Below the pieces are notes generated by a model. That model ran no database searches and was not told where the DNA came from. It worked only from the letters and a program-made list of their open reading frames with translations. A program made the translations under genes and the position numbers. A stretch of DNA of 40,036 nt from an uncultured Elusimicrobia bacterium. GTDB taxonomy: Bacteria; Elusimicrobiota; Elusimicrobia; Elusimicrobiales; Elusimicrobiaceae. This document shows, in pieces, positions 1 through 7,882 of this stretch. The DNA is taken from NCBI GenBank assembly GCA_947306425.1, contig CAMZGO010000015.1, forward strand, positions 1-40,036, given 5' to 3'. The first letter of the stretch is position 1; every line of letters begins with the position of its first letter.

Positions 1-55
1 AGATGACTATGGGAGCGAATACACCTATGACGAAAGAGACACAGAAATTTATTAA
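1..55. repeat. Left copy of 55-bp terminal direct repeat (circular closure)
   Basis: Bases 1-55 are identical to 39982-40036. The reading frame that ends at 40036 and the gene that starts at 69 fit together only if the ends are joined. An exact repeat of this size is typical of a k-mer overlap left on a circular contig, so the true genome is probably 39,981 bp. A biological terminal repeat is possible but less likely, because this one lies inside coding sequence. Confidence 0.9.
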
Positions 56-68
56 GGAGATAAACAAG

Positions 69-290
69 ATGAATGAACTTGAAAGAGCCGTACAACAATA
101 TAACGCAGTTGTACAACAAAATAAGGATTTACAAAGAGAGTTAATCCACTCAAAAGAAATAATTACGAACATATTGACTTATCTTTTAGGGGAGTATGTT
201 GTAGTAAAGCCAAATAAAGAGAATGAAAAATTGCAAGTTATCATAAATAAAATAATAGAAATAGTTGAGGAGGGTAATGATGTTTCATAA
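69..290 (+). CDS. Small coiled-coil protein, unknown function
   Basis: I do not recognise this 73-residue protein. It starts MNELERAVQQYNAVVQQNKD and its first 45 residues are rich in Q, E, K and L with heptad-like spacing, suggesting a short coiled coil; a second helix follows at the C-terminus. I chose the ATG at 69 because AAGGAG lies at 54-59, directly after the stop (53-55) of the gene that crosses the circular junction. Earlier in-frame ATGs at 3 and 9 would extend the protein by 22 or 20 residues into that gene, and AGGAGG just before the junction could serve the one at 9. It is part of the early rightward operon and slightly overlaps the next gene. Confidence 0.6.
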   Translation: MNELERAVQQYNAVVQQNKDLQRELIHSKEIITNILTYLLGEYVVVKPNKENEKLQVIINKIIEIVEEGNDVS

Positions 291-549
291 TACATACCGT
301 ATTGAAAAAACTTTTGAATGTAGGACCTGTATATGTGTAACGTATAGCGAAACGGTACAATGTGGAACTATAAAAATACGTAGGACGGGCGCTCCTAATA
401 TGAAATGGACTTTTGAGGAGAAAACAAAAGCCGATATAGATTTTGCCTTTATTAAAAAATTTGTCTTTGAATTTCTATTTAAGGACGTTTTTGATATGGA
501 TGAGATTTTAGAGTTTATGGAGAAAAATTTACAGGAGGTTAAAAAGTAA
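280..549 (+). CDS. Small early protein with Cys cluster, unknown function
   Basis: The product has 89 residues and no family I can name. Its N-terminal half holds a CRTCIC cluster and a further cysteine about ten residues on, which could bind metal. The C-terminal half is acidic and helical. The ATG at 280 sits about 6 nt after GAGGAGGG (267-274); the ATG at 277 is also possible and would add one Met. It overlaps the preceding gene by 11 nt, and its TAA shares a base with the ATG of the methyltransferase (TAATG), so the two are probably translationally coupled. Confidence 0.55.
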   Translation: MFHNTYRIEKTFECRTCICVTYSETVQCGTIKIRRTGAPNMKWTFEEKTKADIDFAFIKKFVFEFLFKDVFDMDEILEFMEKNLQEVKK

Positions 550-1355
550 TGCAGATTATAGATTTAAGAAAACGTCTGACAATAGAAATCAATCAATGCA
601 TAAATAATATCATTTTCGCGGATTGTTTAGACTTTATGCAGATGTTACCTGATAAATCCATAGACGCAATAATAACTTCTCCACCTTATAACTTATTAAA
701 TTCAAGCGGTAATGGGTTTAAGCCGCATAATGACAAATCTCGTTGGAAAAACGCAAAAATTAAGCAGGGGTACGCAAATTTTAATGATAATATGCCTTAT
801 TTAAAATATATAGAATGGCAAAAGAGCGTATTAAAAGAGTGTTATAGGCTATTAAAAGATGACGGGGTTATTTTTTATAATAATAAAAATAGAGTACAAA
901 AAGGCATTTTAGAAAACAGAGCCGATATTATTAAAGATTTGCCATTAAGACAAATAATAACATGGCAAAGAAGCGGCGGTATGAACTTTAATGACGGCTA
1001 TTTTTTACCTACTACGGAGCAAATTTACATGATTGCGAAAAAGGATTTTAAACTCGTAAAGGGCGCTAATAAATTTACGGATGTATGGAAAATACCTCAA
1101 GCGAGAAACAATCCACATCCCGCGCCATTTCCTCAAGAATTAACGGATCGTATTATATCGAGTATTGATAAAAAGTTAATATTAGATCCGTTTGGTGGTT
1201 CCGGTACTACGGCATTATCTTGCTTAAAATACAATAGGGATTTTATTATTGTAGATAATGCTTTTGATTACTGTGATATGGCTTTAAAAAGAATTCTTAA
1301 ATATAAACCGGTAAATATCTTTGAATGGTTTAAATCCTTTAGGAAAAGAGCCTAA
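549..1355 (+). CDS. DNA amino-methyltransferase (N6-adenine or N4-cytosine), beta class
   Basis: This 268-residue protein should transfer a methyl group from S-adenosylmethionine to the exocyclic amine of adenine or cytosine. The catalytic motif IV TSPPY is at about residues 43-47. The SAM-binding motif I, DPFGGSGTT, is at about 213-221. Catalytic before SAM-binding is the beta-class order of the N6_N4_Mtase family. An SPPY motif does not settle which base is methylated. No restriction endonuclease lies next to it, so it is best read as an orphan methylase protecting phage DNA from host restriction or affecting regulation. The ribosome binding site is GGAGG, about 12 nt upstream. A second methylase is encoded at 39221-39772. 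Confidence 0.9.
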   Translation: MQIIDLRKRLTIEINQCINNIIFADCLDFMQMLPDKSIDAIITSPPYNLLNSSGNGFKPHNDKSRWKNAKIKQGYANFNDNMPYLKYIEWQKSVLKECYRLLKDDGVIFYNNKNRVQKGILENRADIIKDLPLRQIITWQRSGGMNFNDGYFLPTTEQIYMIAKKDFKLVKGANKFTDVWKIPQARNNPHPAPFPQELTDRIISSIDKKLILDPFGGSGTTALSCLKYNRDFIIVDNAFDYCDMALKRILKYKPVNIFEWFKSFRKRA

Positions 1356-1358
1356 CAC

Positions 1359-1387
1359 TTTAAATTTAAAATATAATGCGTTATAAT
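1359..1387 (+). promoter_or_regulatory. Sigma70-like promoter for the exported-protein gene
   Basis: TTTAAA at 1359-1364, a 17-bp spacer, and a perfect TATAAT at 1382-1387. It lies in the 52-nt gap after the methyltransferase and just before AAAGGAGG. The gene at 1408 can therefore be transcribed apart from the early operon, including in a lysogen. Confidence 0.55.
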
Positions 1388-1407
1388 ATAAAAGGAGGCG
1401 CCACTCT

Positions 1408-1734
1408 ATGAAAATCAATTATCTCAATTTATTTTTAAAAGCAATAGTATTTGCTCTTATTGTACTTGCTTTAAAAACCTTTTTTAATGGGGTTGCGAGG
1501 GCTGATGAGTTTACAGAGATATTAAATACGGGATATACCCCTGTATCAACGGATTACAGGCCGACTCATTTATATCCTAAAAATTATGACTATTATAAAA
1601 ATGACTTTGACAATAGTACACCTCAACCCGTACCGGTTTATGATATGCCTACGGGATTAACGAGGGTGGAGTTATCTCATCCGGTGGAAAACCCTTTTAC
1701 TACACCGACTCCTACGTTTAAATTAAAAAATTAA
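1408..1734 (+). CDS. Exported small protein, candidate moron
   Basis: The 108-residue product starts with a textbook Sec signal peptide: a short positive start (MKINYLNLFLK), a hydrophobic core (AIVFALIVLAL) and a likely signal peptidase I site after VARA, before DEF. The mature part of about 75 residues is rich in Tyr, Pro, Thr and Asn, has no cysteine, and matches no family I know. It has a strong ribosome binding site (AAAGGAGG) and its own promoter at 1359-1387. An exported protein with its own promoter, set among DNA metabolism genes, is the usual look of a lysogenic conversion (moron) gene, for example one altering the host surface or blocking superinfection. That role is inference. Confidence 0.6.
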   Translation: MKINYLNLFLKAIVFALIVLALKTFFNGVARADEFTEILNTGYTPVSTDYRPTHLYPKNYDYYKNDFDNSTPQPVPVYDMPTGLTRVELSHPVENPFTTPTPTFKLKN

Positions 1735-1751
1735 AATTTGTTTACATACTA

Positions 1752-1779
1752 TTGACAAAAGTTTATTATCGTTTATTAT
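1752..1779 (+). promoter_or_regulatory. Promoter upstream of excisionase-like gene and replication block
   Basis: TTGACA at 1752-1757, a 16-bp spacer, and TATTAT at 1774-1779. The spacer end and -10 form ATTATCGTTTATTAT, the same element found over the -10 of the two late promoters at 29381 and 35706, so a common regulator is plausible. Confidence 0.6.
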
Positions 1780-1799
1780 TGTTATATGGCTTAATGCCT

Positions 1800-1813
1800 A
1801 TTGTCGAATACTC
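1800..1813 (+). promoter_or_regulatory. Leader motif copy 1 (ATTGTCGAATACTC)
   Basis: Exact TGTCGAATAC at 1802-1811, ending 26 nt before the ATG at 1838 and followed by TTGGAGG. It lies about 20 nt downstream of the -10 at 1774-1779, so it is in the 5' leader. Confidence 0.7.
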
Positions 1814-1837
1814 AATTAAATATTTTGGAGGTCGTAA

Positions 1838-2086
1838 ATGTCAAAAACTTTTGACGGCATTTTACACTTTGATTGTACTGAAATGTCTAACGAATACGGG
1901 GACTCAGCGCAAAGTTGGAGACGCCAAGCCCGTTTGGGTAAGGTACCCGCAATTAGTTATCGTAGAAAATGGTATTTTAATCCGGAGAGGGTTTTTAAAG
2001 TATCAGTAAAACAAAATGCCTTTGTAGGGGAAAGTGTAAATAATGCAAAACAGGGAGTTAAAGTCGATTTGTCCGACTTTGAATAG
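1838..2086 (+). CDS. Excisionase/MerR-like helix-turn-helix DNA-binding protein
   Basis: This 82-residue protein has a winged-helix pattern like that of excisionase and HTH_17 proteins: a Ser/Trp-containing helix (SAQSWRRQARLG), a turn (KVPAI), and a wing with basic and aromatic residues (SYRRKWYFNPERV). Such proteins bend DNA for excision or act as small regulators. It is the first gene after a strong promoter and a leader motif, has a good TTGGAGG site, and its 3' end overlaps the primase by 44 nt. It could direct the serine integrase (as a recombination directionality factor) or regulate the ATTATCGTTTATTAT promoters. The sequence does not choose between these. Confidence 0.6.
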   Translation: MSKTFDGILHFDCTEMSNEYGDSAQSWRRQARLGKVPAISYRRKWYFNPERVFKVSVKQNAFVGESVNNAKQGVKVDLSDFE

Positions 2087-4181
2087 GGACGATTTAATCC
2101 TTAATTATACGGACGCCGGTTATACTTTAACACCATTAAAAGGTAAAATCCCATTAGTTAAGGATTGGGTTAAAACTGAATATGATCCGTTTTTGTCTCC
2201 GTCAGAGATTAAGGGTAATTATGGAGTAGTTTTACAGGATGATGACATCATAGTAGATGTGGATCCGCGTAACTTTCCAAAGGGAGAGAACTCTTTAGCC
2301 CGTTTAATAGATGATTTAGGGGTAGCAAAATCAGATTTTCTAACCTTTACCGTTAAAACCGGTGGGGGAGGCTTGCACTTGTATTTTAAAAAGCCAAAAG
2401 ATTTTAAAATAAGAGGCGGCTTAAAAGAATATCCGGGCGTAGAATTTAAGACAAAAGGACAACAAATAGTAGGAGCCGGCTCAATACATCCGGACTCTAA
2501 AAAACCTTATGAGGTTAAAAAATGCCCTTTTGCTCCTAAACAGGCCCCTCAAGCATTATTAGATTTAATCAAAAGAGCGGATATAGAACTTGTAACGGAT
2601 AATAGAGAGCCTGTTTATACAGACTCAGAGCAAAACGCTTTAAGATACATCAAATTTTTACAATCTTGCCCTCCGGCTATTGAGGGAGAGGGTGGAGACG
2701 TTTTAACCTTTAAAACGGCTTGCAGAGGTAGAGATTTTGCTTTATCTCCGGCTAAGACGTTTGAGTTAATGGTTGAACATTTTAATCCGAGATGTACTCC
2801 TGTATGGAACATTGAGGATTTAAAGAAAAAAGTTGATAACGCTTATTCATATAATAATGATGTAGTCGGTAAACATACGGCTGAAAGTGATTTTGAAAAG
2901 GTTTTAACTCTTGAGGAGGAGGTTGTAGGGGAACATGAGGAGGAGTTAAAGTGGGATGTTACCCGTAACAATGACATTAAGCCTACAATCCGTAATGTTG
3001 TAAACTATCTTTTATGTAAGGAATATCCGCTATTAGGGATTTTACAGTTTAATGAATTTACAGGGGATATAGTTTTTGTTAAACCGTCTCCATGGCATAA
3101 CGGTAAGAAGTTAGGAACGTGGACGGACTCAGACGCTATACAGTTCAAATATTGGCTATCAAGAGTTAGAGGTTTTAATGTTTCAACGGCATTATGTCAA
3201 GAGGCTATTATTATTGCCGCTGAAAAGTTTAAATATCATCCTGTTAGAGAATATTTAAAATCTCTTGAATGGGACGGGGTTAAAAGAATTGATACATGGT
3301 TGAGCAAATATGCCGGAGTTGAGGATAATCCTTATACGAGAGCCGTAGGATGTAAAACTCTTGTAGGCGCCGTAGCACGTGTATTTAATCCCGGTTGCAA
3401 GTTCGACCAAATGCTTGTACTTGAGGGAGAACAGGGTATAGGTAAAAGTACCTTAATATCAATTTTAGGCGGCAAATGGTATGGAGATGTCTCAATTACG
3501 GATACGGATAAAGATACCATTGACGCCATGAGGGGATGTTGGATAGTTGAAGTCTCCGAAATGGTATGTAGTCGTAAGGTTGAGGCTGATAAATTAAAAT
3601 CATTTTTATCTAAAGCAACGGATAGAGTACGTTTAGCATATCGTAGAAATGCTGAGGATTATCCGAGACAGAGTATTTTTATCGGCACTATCAATCCGGA
3701 GGACAACGGATATTTAAAAGATCCAACGGGTAATAGGAGATTTTGGCCCGTCTATTGTACAAAAATAGATTTTAACGGGTTAAAAGATGATAGAGACCAA
3801 TTATGGGCCGAGGCGGCAAGCAGATATTTTAAGGGCGAAAAATTATTTTTAGATAAAAAAGAAATTCAAGTAATGGCCCATACTGAAACAGAAAAAAGAA
3901 TGTTTAAAGATCCATGGCTTGATGTAATCGAGGAATGGATGAATAAAAAAGATGTTGAGACGGGTAAAGTTCGATATGTTGTAACATCTAAGGAAATTTT
4001 AGAGGAATGTATCGGATTATCTATCAGCCGAGTCGGCCAAAGAGAATTAAGCCGTATCTCAAATATTATGTGTAAAGAGTTAAATTGTGAAAAAGGTAAA
4101 TTCTATCAAGCAAAAACAGGTAAAACAGTTAGAGGTTATCGCAGAAAAACAGTTGATTTAGCAGAATTAGGATTAGAATGA
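2043..4181 (+). CDS. Prim-pol / VapE-type primase-helicase
   Basis: The 712-residue protein joins two replication domains. Residues ~15-190 match the bifunctional primase-polymerase (prim-pol) fold: a DVDPR acidic motif at ~70-75 and GGGGLHLYF at ~107-115, as in AEP primases. Residues ~370-640 match the virulence-associated E (VapE) helicase family, with a Walker A motif GEQGIGKST near 462-470 and a Walker B-like WIVEVSE near 500. It should prime and unwind DNA at the phage origin. The start at 2043 follows AGGGGAAAG and lies inside the previous gene; no later in-frame Met would keep the whole prim-pol domain. Its stop overlaps the helicase start as ATGA. Confidence 0.9.
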   Translation: MQNRELKSICPTLNRDDLILNYTDAGYTLTPLKGKIPLVKDWVKTEYDPFLSPSEIKGNYGVVLQDDDIIVDVDPRNFPKGENSLARLIDDLGVAKSDFLTFTVKTGGGGLHLYFKKPKDFKIRGGLKEYPGVEFKTKGQQIVGAGSIHPDSKKPYEVKKCPFAPKQAPQALLDLIKRADIELVTDNREPVYTDSEQNALRYIKFLQSCPPAIEGEGGDVLTFKTACRGRDFALSPAKTFELMVEHFNPRCTPVWNIEDLKKKVDNAYSYNNDVVGKHTAESDFEKVLTLEEEVVGEHEEELKWDVTRNNDIKPTIRNVVNYLLCKEYPLLGILQFNEFTGDIVFVKPSPWHNGKKLGTWTDSDAIQFKYWLSRVRGFNVSTALCQEAIIIAAEKFKYHPVREYLKSLEWDGVKRIDTWLSKYAGVEDNPYTRAVGCKTLVGAVARVFNPGCKFDQMLVLEGEQGIGKSTLISILGGKWYGDVSITDTDKDTIDAMRGCWIVEVSEMVCSRKVEADKLKSFLSKATDRVRLAYRRNAEDYPRQSIFIGTINPEDNGYLKDPTGNRRFWPVYCTKIDFNGLKDDRDQLWAEAASRYFKGEKLFLDKKEIQVMAHTETEKRMFKDPWLDVIEEWMNKKDVETGKVRYVVTSKEILEECIGLSISRVGQRELSRISNIMCKELNCEKGKFYQAKTGKTVRGYRRKTVDLAELGLE

Positions 4182-5965
4182 GAAAACAGTATAAAGAATA
4201 TCAGAAAACAGGAATTGATTTTTTAACGAGAAAAAGCCGCAGAACTTTTTTACTTGCGGATGATATGGGATTAGGTAAAACCGTAGAGGTAGCCGGAGCA
4301 TTAAATGTTATTAGGCCCAAAAAGGTTTTAATTGTAGCCTTAGCCTCTCTCAAAATAAATTGGATGAGAGAATTAACTACATGGCTTAATTATGATTTTG
4401 AGTGCCAAATTGTTAATAAGACAAAAGATACTATAAGTAAATCGGCTCAAGTTATAATAATCAATTACGATTTAATTATTTATCCGGAAATCTTTAAACA
4501 ATTAAAGGCCCTAAATTTTGATGTATTAGTTATGGATGAGGCTCATTGTCTTTCAAATATGGAGGCAAAGAGGACAAAAAGAATACTCAATAATGAGGGC
4601 TTAGTAAGAAATGCTAAAATCATTTTTGCTTTGACAGGGACTCCGGTACGAAACAGGCCAAAAGATTTTTATGTAATGCTGAAAGTTTTGGCTCCGGAAG
4701 TAATACATCCGTTTTTAGCCTATGAGGAGTATGCTAAGAGATATTGTGCCGCTTATAGAGACTCATACGGAGTATTACAAGATAAGGGAGCCTCAAATAT
4801 TGATGAATTAAGCGAGAGGTTAAAAGATTTTATGTTAAGACGTACAAAAGAGGAAGTATTAAAAGAGTTGCCTCCGGTTATTGAGAAAACTATACCTCTT
4901 GAAATCACTCCGGACATTATTGAGGTTTTGGCTGAGGAGGAAAGTTTACTTGAGGACATGAACGAGTATAGCCCTAATAGTGAATTAGGGGTTATGGCTA
5001 CAATTAGGAGACAATTAGGGGAGGCAAAAGTCCCTCAAGTCATAGAGTATGTTAAAAATATTTTAGCAAAAGAGGATAAAGTTGTTATATTTGCATACCA
5101 TAGAGAAGTTATAAATCAGATACGTAAGGCTCTTTGTGGTTATGGAGTGAGATGTATCCAAGGCGGTATGAACGCTCAATTAAAGCAAATAGAAGTGGAT
5201 TTATTTGTTAATGATCCAAACAGTAGAATTTTTGTAGGACAAATGACGGCCGCCGGTTTTGGAGTGGACGGGCTACAAAAAGTTTCTAATAATGTTGTTT
5301 TTGCTGAGATAGATTGGGTACCCGGAAATATGGATCAAGCGAGGGATAGACTCGTAAGAATAGGCCAAGAGCATACGGTTATTGCTCATTATTTAGTGGC
5401 TCCGGATACATTAGAGGAAAACATGATGAAAAGTGTAATAAATAAGGGTAAGGTCATTACCCGGTTATTGTCGAATACTAAACAACTTAAAAAGGAGGAA
5501 AAAACTATGACAATCGAACAATCACTTGACCGTATCGCAGTAGCATTGGAGGCCATTGTAGCGGCTATCCCTAATGAGGCTCATTGTGGATGTGCAAAAC
5601 CTCAAGAAGTGGCTCCGGCTGAAACACCTAAAAAAGAGGCTCCTAAAAAAGCCGCTAAAAAAGCCGCTCCAAAGCAAGAGGCTCCGGCTGAGCCTGTTCA
5701 ACCGGAAGTAGTTGAGGCAGAAGTTGTACAAGAGGATGATTTAGACTTAGGTTTAGATACTACTCCGGCTGAGCCTGTTAAGACTTATACGGCTGATGAT
5801 GTACGTAGTGCAATTAGTGATTTTATCACATCTTTTGAGGACATTAAAGAGGGTAAAAAAGCCGCTTTAGAAGTTCTTAATCGTTATGGCTACTCAAAAA
5901 TTCCGGAAATAGCAGAAAAAGATTTTGCCGCTATTATTGCTGATGTTTCAAAAGGAGACAAGTAA
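4178..5965 (+). CDS. SNF2-family DNA helicase/translocase fused to a second gene product
   Basis: Residues 1-429 form a superfamily 2 SWI/SNF-type ATPase: Walker A ADDMGLGKT at ~27-35, DEAH at ~120, the TGTP motif, and a C-terminal helicase lobe ending with the motif VI-like QARDRLVRIGQ. Phage proteins of this type are usually about 430-460 residues long. Here the frame runs on to 595. Residues 430-443 translate a copy of the intergenic leader motif and its ribosome binding site. Residues 444-595 are a separate module that starts MTIEQSLDRI and has Ala/Pro/Lys-rich linkers. The codon at 5465-5467 is TTA, where TAA would end the helicase just before the leader. One base change therefore seems to have fused two genes. 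The helicase probably works in replication or recombination; it overlaps the primase by 4 nt. Confidence 0.88.
   Translation: MRKQYKEYQKTGIDFLTRKSRRTFLLADDMGLGKTVEVAGALNVIRPKKVLIVALASLKINWMRELTTWLNYDFECQIVNKTKDTISKSAQVIIINYDLIIYPEIFKQLKALNFDVLVMDEAHCLSNMEAKRTKRILNNEGLVRNAKIIFALTGTPVRNRPKDFYVMLKVLAPEVIHPFLAYEEYAKRYCAAYRDSYGVLQDKGASNIDELSERLKDFMLRRTKEEVLKELPPVIEKTIPLEITPDIIEVLAEEESLLEDMNEYSPNSELGVMATIRRQLGEAKVPQVIEYVKNILAKEDKVVIFAYHREVINQIRKALCGYGVRCIQGGMNAQLKQIEVDLFVNDPNSRIFVGQMTAAGFGVDGLQKVSNNVVFAEIDWVPGNMDQARDRLVRIGQEHTVIAHYLVAPDTLEENMMKSVINKGKVITRLLSNTKQLKKEEKTMTIEQSLDRIAVALEAIVAAIPNEAHCGCAKPQEVAPAETPKKEAPKKAAKKAAPKQEAPAEPVQPEVVEAEVVQEDDLDLGLDTTPAEPVKTYTADDVRSAISDFITSFEDIKEGKKAALEVLNRYGYSKIPEIAEKDFAAIIADVSKGDK
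5467..5480 (+). promoter_or_regulatory. Leader motif copy 2, inside the helicase frame
   Basis: Exact TGTCGAATAC at 5469-5478, followed by AAAGGAGG and an ATG at 5507. It lies inside the open helicase frame. Elsewhere the motif often sits just after a stop codon. Confidence 0.7.
5507..5965 (+). CDS. Internal in-frame gene: Ala/Pro/Lys-linker protein, possibly made separately
   Basis: From the in-frame ATG at 5507 a protein of 152 residues can be made without the helicase. The start has the leader motif, an AAAGGAGG site and normal spacing, so the translation signals of an independent gene are intact. The protein has a short helical start (MTIEQSLDRIAVALEAIVA), a CGC pair, a low-complexity linker with AAKKA-type repeats and EAEVV, and a C-terminal helical domain of about 60 residues (from TYTADDVRSAISDFI). 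I do not recognise the C-terminal fold. It ends one base into the next gene (TAATG). It lies just before the DUF2800 nuclease and ssDNA-binding genes, so a recombination or replication partner role is plausible. Confidence 0.6.
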   Translation: MTIEQSLDRIAVALEAIVAAIPNEAHCGCAKPQEVAPAETPKKEAPKKAAKKAAPKQEAPAEPVQPEVVEAEVVQEDDLDLGLDTTPAEPVKTYTADDVRSAISDFITSFEDIKEGKKAALEVLNRYGYSKIPEIAEKDFAAIIADVSKGDK

Positions 5966-7251
5966 TGCCGGTAGATACAGGACATAGCCAAGTAGGAGCC
6001 TCAACGTGTGAGCGTTGGTGGAATTGTCCGGGGAGTAATGCTCTTATAGCGACTCTCCCGACACCTCCGGCTACAAGTTATGCCGCTGAGGGTACCGTTG
6101 CTCATGCTCTTTGTGAACATGTACTCAAAAATAAAGTTTGTTTTTGCGCTCAATGGGACGCTACCTCTATGATTGGAGAAGTTATGGAGGCGGATGATTT
6201 TGAGTTCAAAGTAACGGACGAAATGGCTAATGCCGCTAATTTGTACGTAAATACTATACTTGAGGACGCTAAGCGTATTGAGTGTAATTTAAGAAAATCC
6301 GTACAATTAGAGGGCAATAACAAAGAGGCATGGAAACTTTGGGACAAAGATACCCAAGAGAAAATATATCAGCCATGGGTAAATATTGAGCAACCGTTTA
6401 CTCTTGATGATGTGGATCCGGAGGCAAGAGGTACAAATGACGCCTCAATTTTCGTACCGGGCGAGACTCTTATCGTTTATGATTTTAAATATGGTAAGGG
6501 AGTCCCTGTCGAGGCTATCGAAAATAAACAAATGCTTTATTATGCGATAGGTGCGGCCGGCGATAAACTTATGAATTTTAAGTCTATTGAATTGGTAATA
6601 GTTCAACCGAGAGCGGAACATCCTCAAGGCCCGGTAAGACGTTGGATAACAACACCTCAATACGTTAATACTTTCAAACAGGAATTAGCAAGACGTATTA
6701 AGGCTACTCGTACATCCGACAAAACAGAGACGGGTAAATGGTGCCGTTTCTGTAATGCAAAAATGATTTGTCCGGCAACTCGTACAAAGGTTAATGAAAT
6801 TGCAAAAGCAGATTTTCAAGAGCCTGTTAAGGCAAATGCTTTAAAATCTCCGGACAGATTAACACCTTTAGAGTTAAAAGTCCTTTTAGACAACGCCGAT
6901 TTAATTGAAAATTACATTAAAGAGGTAAGAGAATACGCATTTAACCTCTTAGACAGGGGCGGTACAGTTGAGGGATATAAACTCGTTAAGGGTGGTAAAG
7001 CCCATAGAAAATGGGAAAATGAGGATTTAGCGGCCTCAATGCTTGAGTTAGAGTTTGGGGAGGATGAGATTTATAAAACATCTTTAAAATCTCCGGCCCA
7101 AATTGAAAAATTAGGCGGCTCCGCTAAAGAAGTCGTAGAGTTATATTCTATCCGTCCCGATAGTAAACTCGTACTCGCAAGAGATACAGACGTTAGGGAA
7201 CGTCAAAATCAAAAGGCCCTCGCTGATTTTGATGATATTGATTTAGGGTAA
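5965..7251 (+). CDS. DUF2800 family, PD-(D/E)XK nuclease-like, Cas4/RecB-type
   Basis: The 428-residue protein fits the phage DUF2800 family: an N-terminal CERWWNCPGS, then SYAAEGTVAHALCEH, then a PD-(D/E)XK-like core with GTNDA at ~155 and DFKYGKG at ~173. A cysteine set (one Cys near residue 85; WCRFCNAKMICPATR near 255-270) resembles the iron-sulphur ligands of Cas4/AddB-like nucleases. The family belongs to the PD-(D/E)XK superfamily and usually sits beside a DUF2815 ssDNA-binding protein and a family A polymerase, as here. It should act in DNA end processing during recombination. Its ATG overlaps the previous stop by one base. Confidence 0.8.
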   Translation: MPVDTGHSQVGASTCERWWNCPGSNALIATLPTPPATSYAAEGTVAHALCEHVLKNKVCFCAQWDATSMIGEVMEADDFEFKVTDEMANAANLYVNTILEDAKRIECNLRKSVQLEGNNKEAWKLWDKDTQEKIYQPWVNIEQPFTLDDVDPEARGTNDASIFVPGETLIVYDFKYGKGVPVEAIENKQMLYYAIGAAGDKLMNFKSIELVIVQPRAEHPQGPVRRWITTPQYVNTFKQELARRIKATRTSDKTETGKWCRFCNAKMICPATRTKVNEIAKADFQEPVKANALKSPDRLTPLELKVLLDNADLIENYIKEVREYAFNLLDRGGTVEGYKLVKGGKAHRKWENEDLAASMLELEFGEDEIYKTSLKSPAQIEKLGGSAKEVVELYSIRPDSKLVLARDTDVRERQNQKALADFDDIDLG

Positions 7252-7264
7252 TTGTCGAATACAG
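7251..7264 (+). promoter_or_regulatory. Leader motif copy 3
   Basis: TGTCGAATAC at 7253-7262, directly after the TAA of the DUF2800 gene and 29 nt before the ssDNA-binding gene. AAAGGAG follows. The trailing CTCAAACAA is changed here to AGTAAAACAG. Confidence 0.7.
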
Positions 7265-7291
7265 TAAAACAGTAAAGGAGTAAAAAAAATC

Positions 7292-7882
7292 ATGGGAACG
7301 ACAACATCAAAAAAAGTAGTAACACCTACATTTAGAGCAAGTTTCGTAAATGTGTTTGAGCCGAGACAAAATGAGCAAAGCGGAAAATTAGAATACTCCG
7401 TAAAGATGATTTTCGATAAGGACGCTGATTTAACCGGATTAAAGGAAATCATTAAAGAGGCTATTAGGAATAAATGGGGTAATAATCCTCCTAAAAATCT
7501 TAAAATGCCTTTGAGAAATGGTAATGAGTCAGATTTAGACAAATATCCGGAGGACGCTGATAAGGTTATTGCTAACGCTAAAAGTGTTGCATATCCGCCG
7601 GGACTTATTGACGCTAAAACAAAACAAGAGATTTTAGATCCAAAAGAATTTTATAGCGGTTGTTATGCAAGAGCCTCATTAGTTGCTTATGCTTATGATA
7701 ATGTAAGTAAAGGCGTTGCTTTTGGCTTGCAAAACCTATTAAAAATTAGAGACGGCGAGCCTCTTGTTAATCGTGCAAGCGCTGAGTCTGATTTTGCCGG
7801 CATAATTGACTCCGTACAAAATGAAGTAGGAGAGGACACTACATCTGAAAATGATGACATTTTAGGGGACTTAAATGATTAG
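7292..7882 (+). CDS. DUF2815 single-stranded DNA-binding protein
   Basis: The 196-residue product fits the DUF2815 family, OB-fold ssDNA-binding proteins of phage replication modules and functional equivalents of T7 gp2.5. Supporting features are the N-terminal TPTFRASFVNVFEPR and KLEYSVKMIFDKD beta strands, a central LKEIIKEAIRNKWG helix, YPPG and FYSGCYARASLVAYAYD, plus an acidic C-terminal tail (TTSENDDILGDLND). An acidic tail is typical of phage ssDNA-binding proteins that contact polymerase. The gene has its own leader motif and an AAAGGAG site, as expected for a protein needed in quantity. It overlaps the polymerase start by 8 nt. Confidence 0.85.
   Translation: MGTTTSKKVVTPTFRASFVNVFEPRQNEQSGKLEYSVKMIFDKDADLTGLKEIIKEAIRNKWGNNPPKNLKMPLRNGNESDLDKYPEDADKVIANAKSVAYPPGLIDAKTKQEILDPKEFYSGCYARASLVAYAYDNVSKGVAFGLQNLLKIRDGEPLVNRASAESDFAGIIDSVQNEVGEDTTSENDDILGDLND

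Noticed and set aside
1500-1560. CTGATGAG at 1502 as a hammerhead core
   Set aside because: It is inside the signal-peptide gene, with no GAAA or matching helices nearby.
1752-2009. Open frame of 85 codons over the promoter and excisionase-like gene
   Set aside because: It starts at a TTG in the promoter -35 and overlaps a gene with a good ribosome binding site and a recognisable fold.
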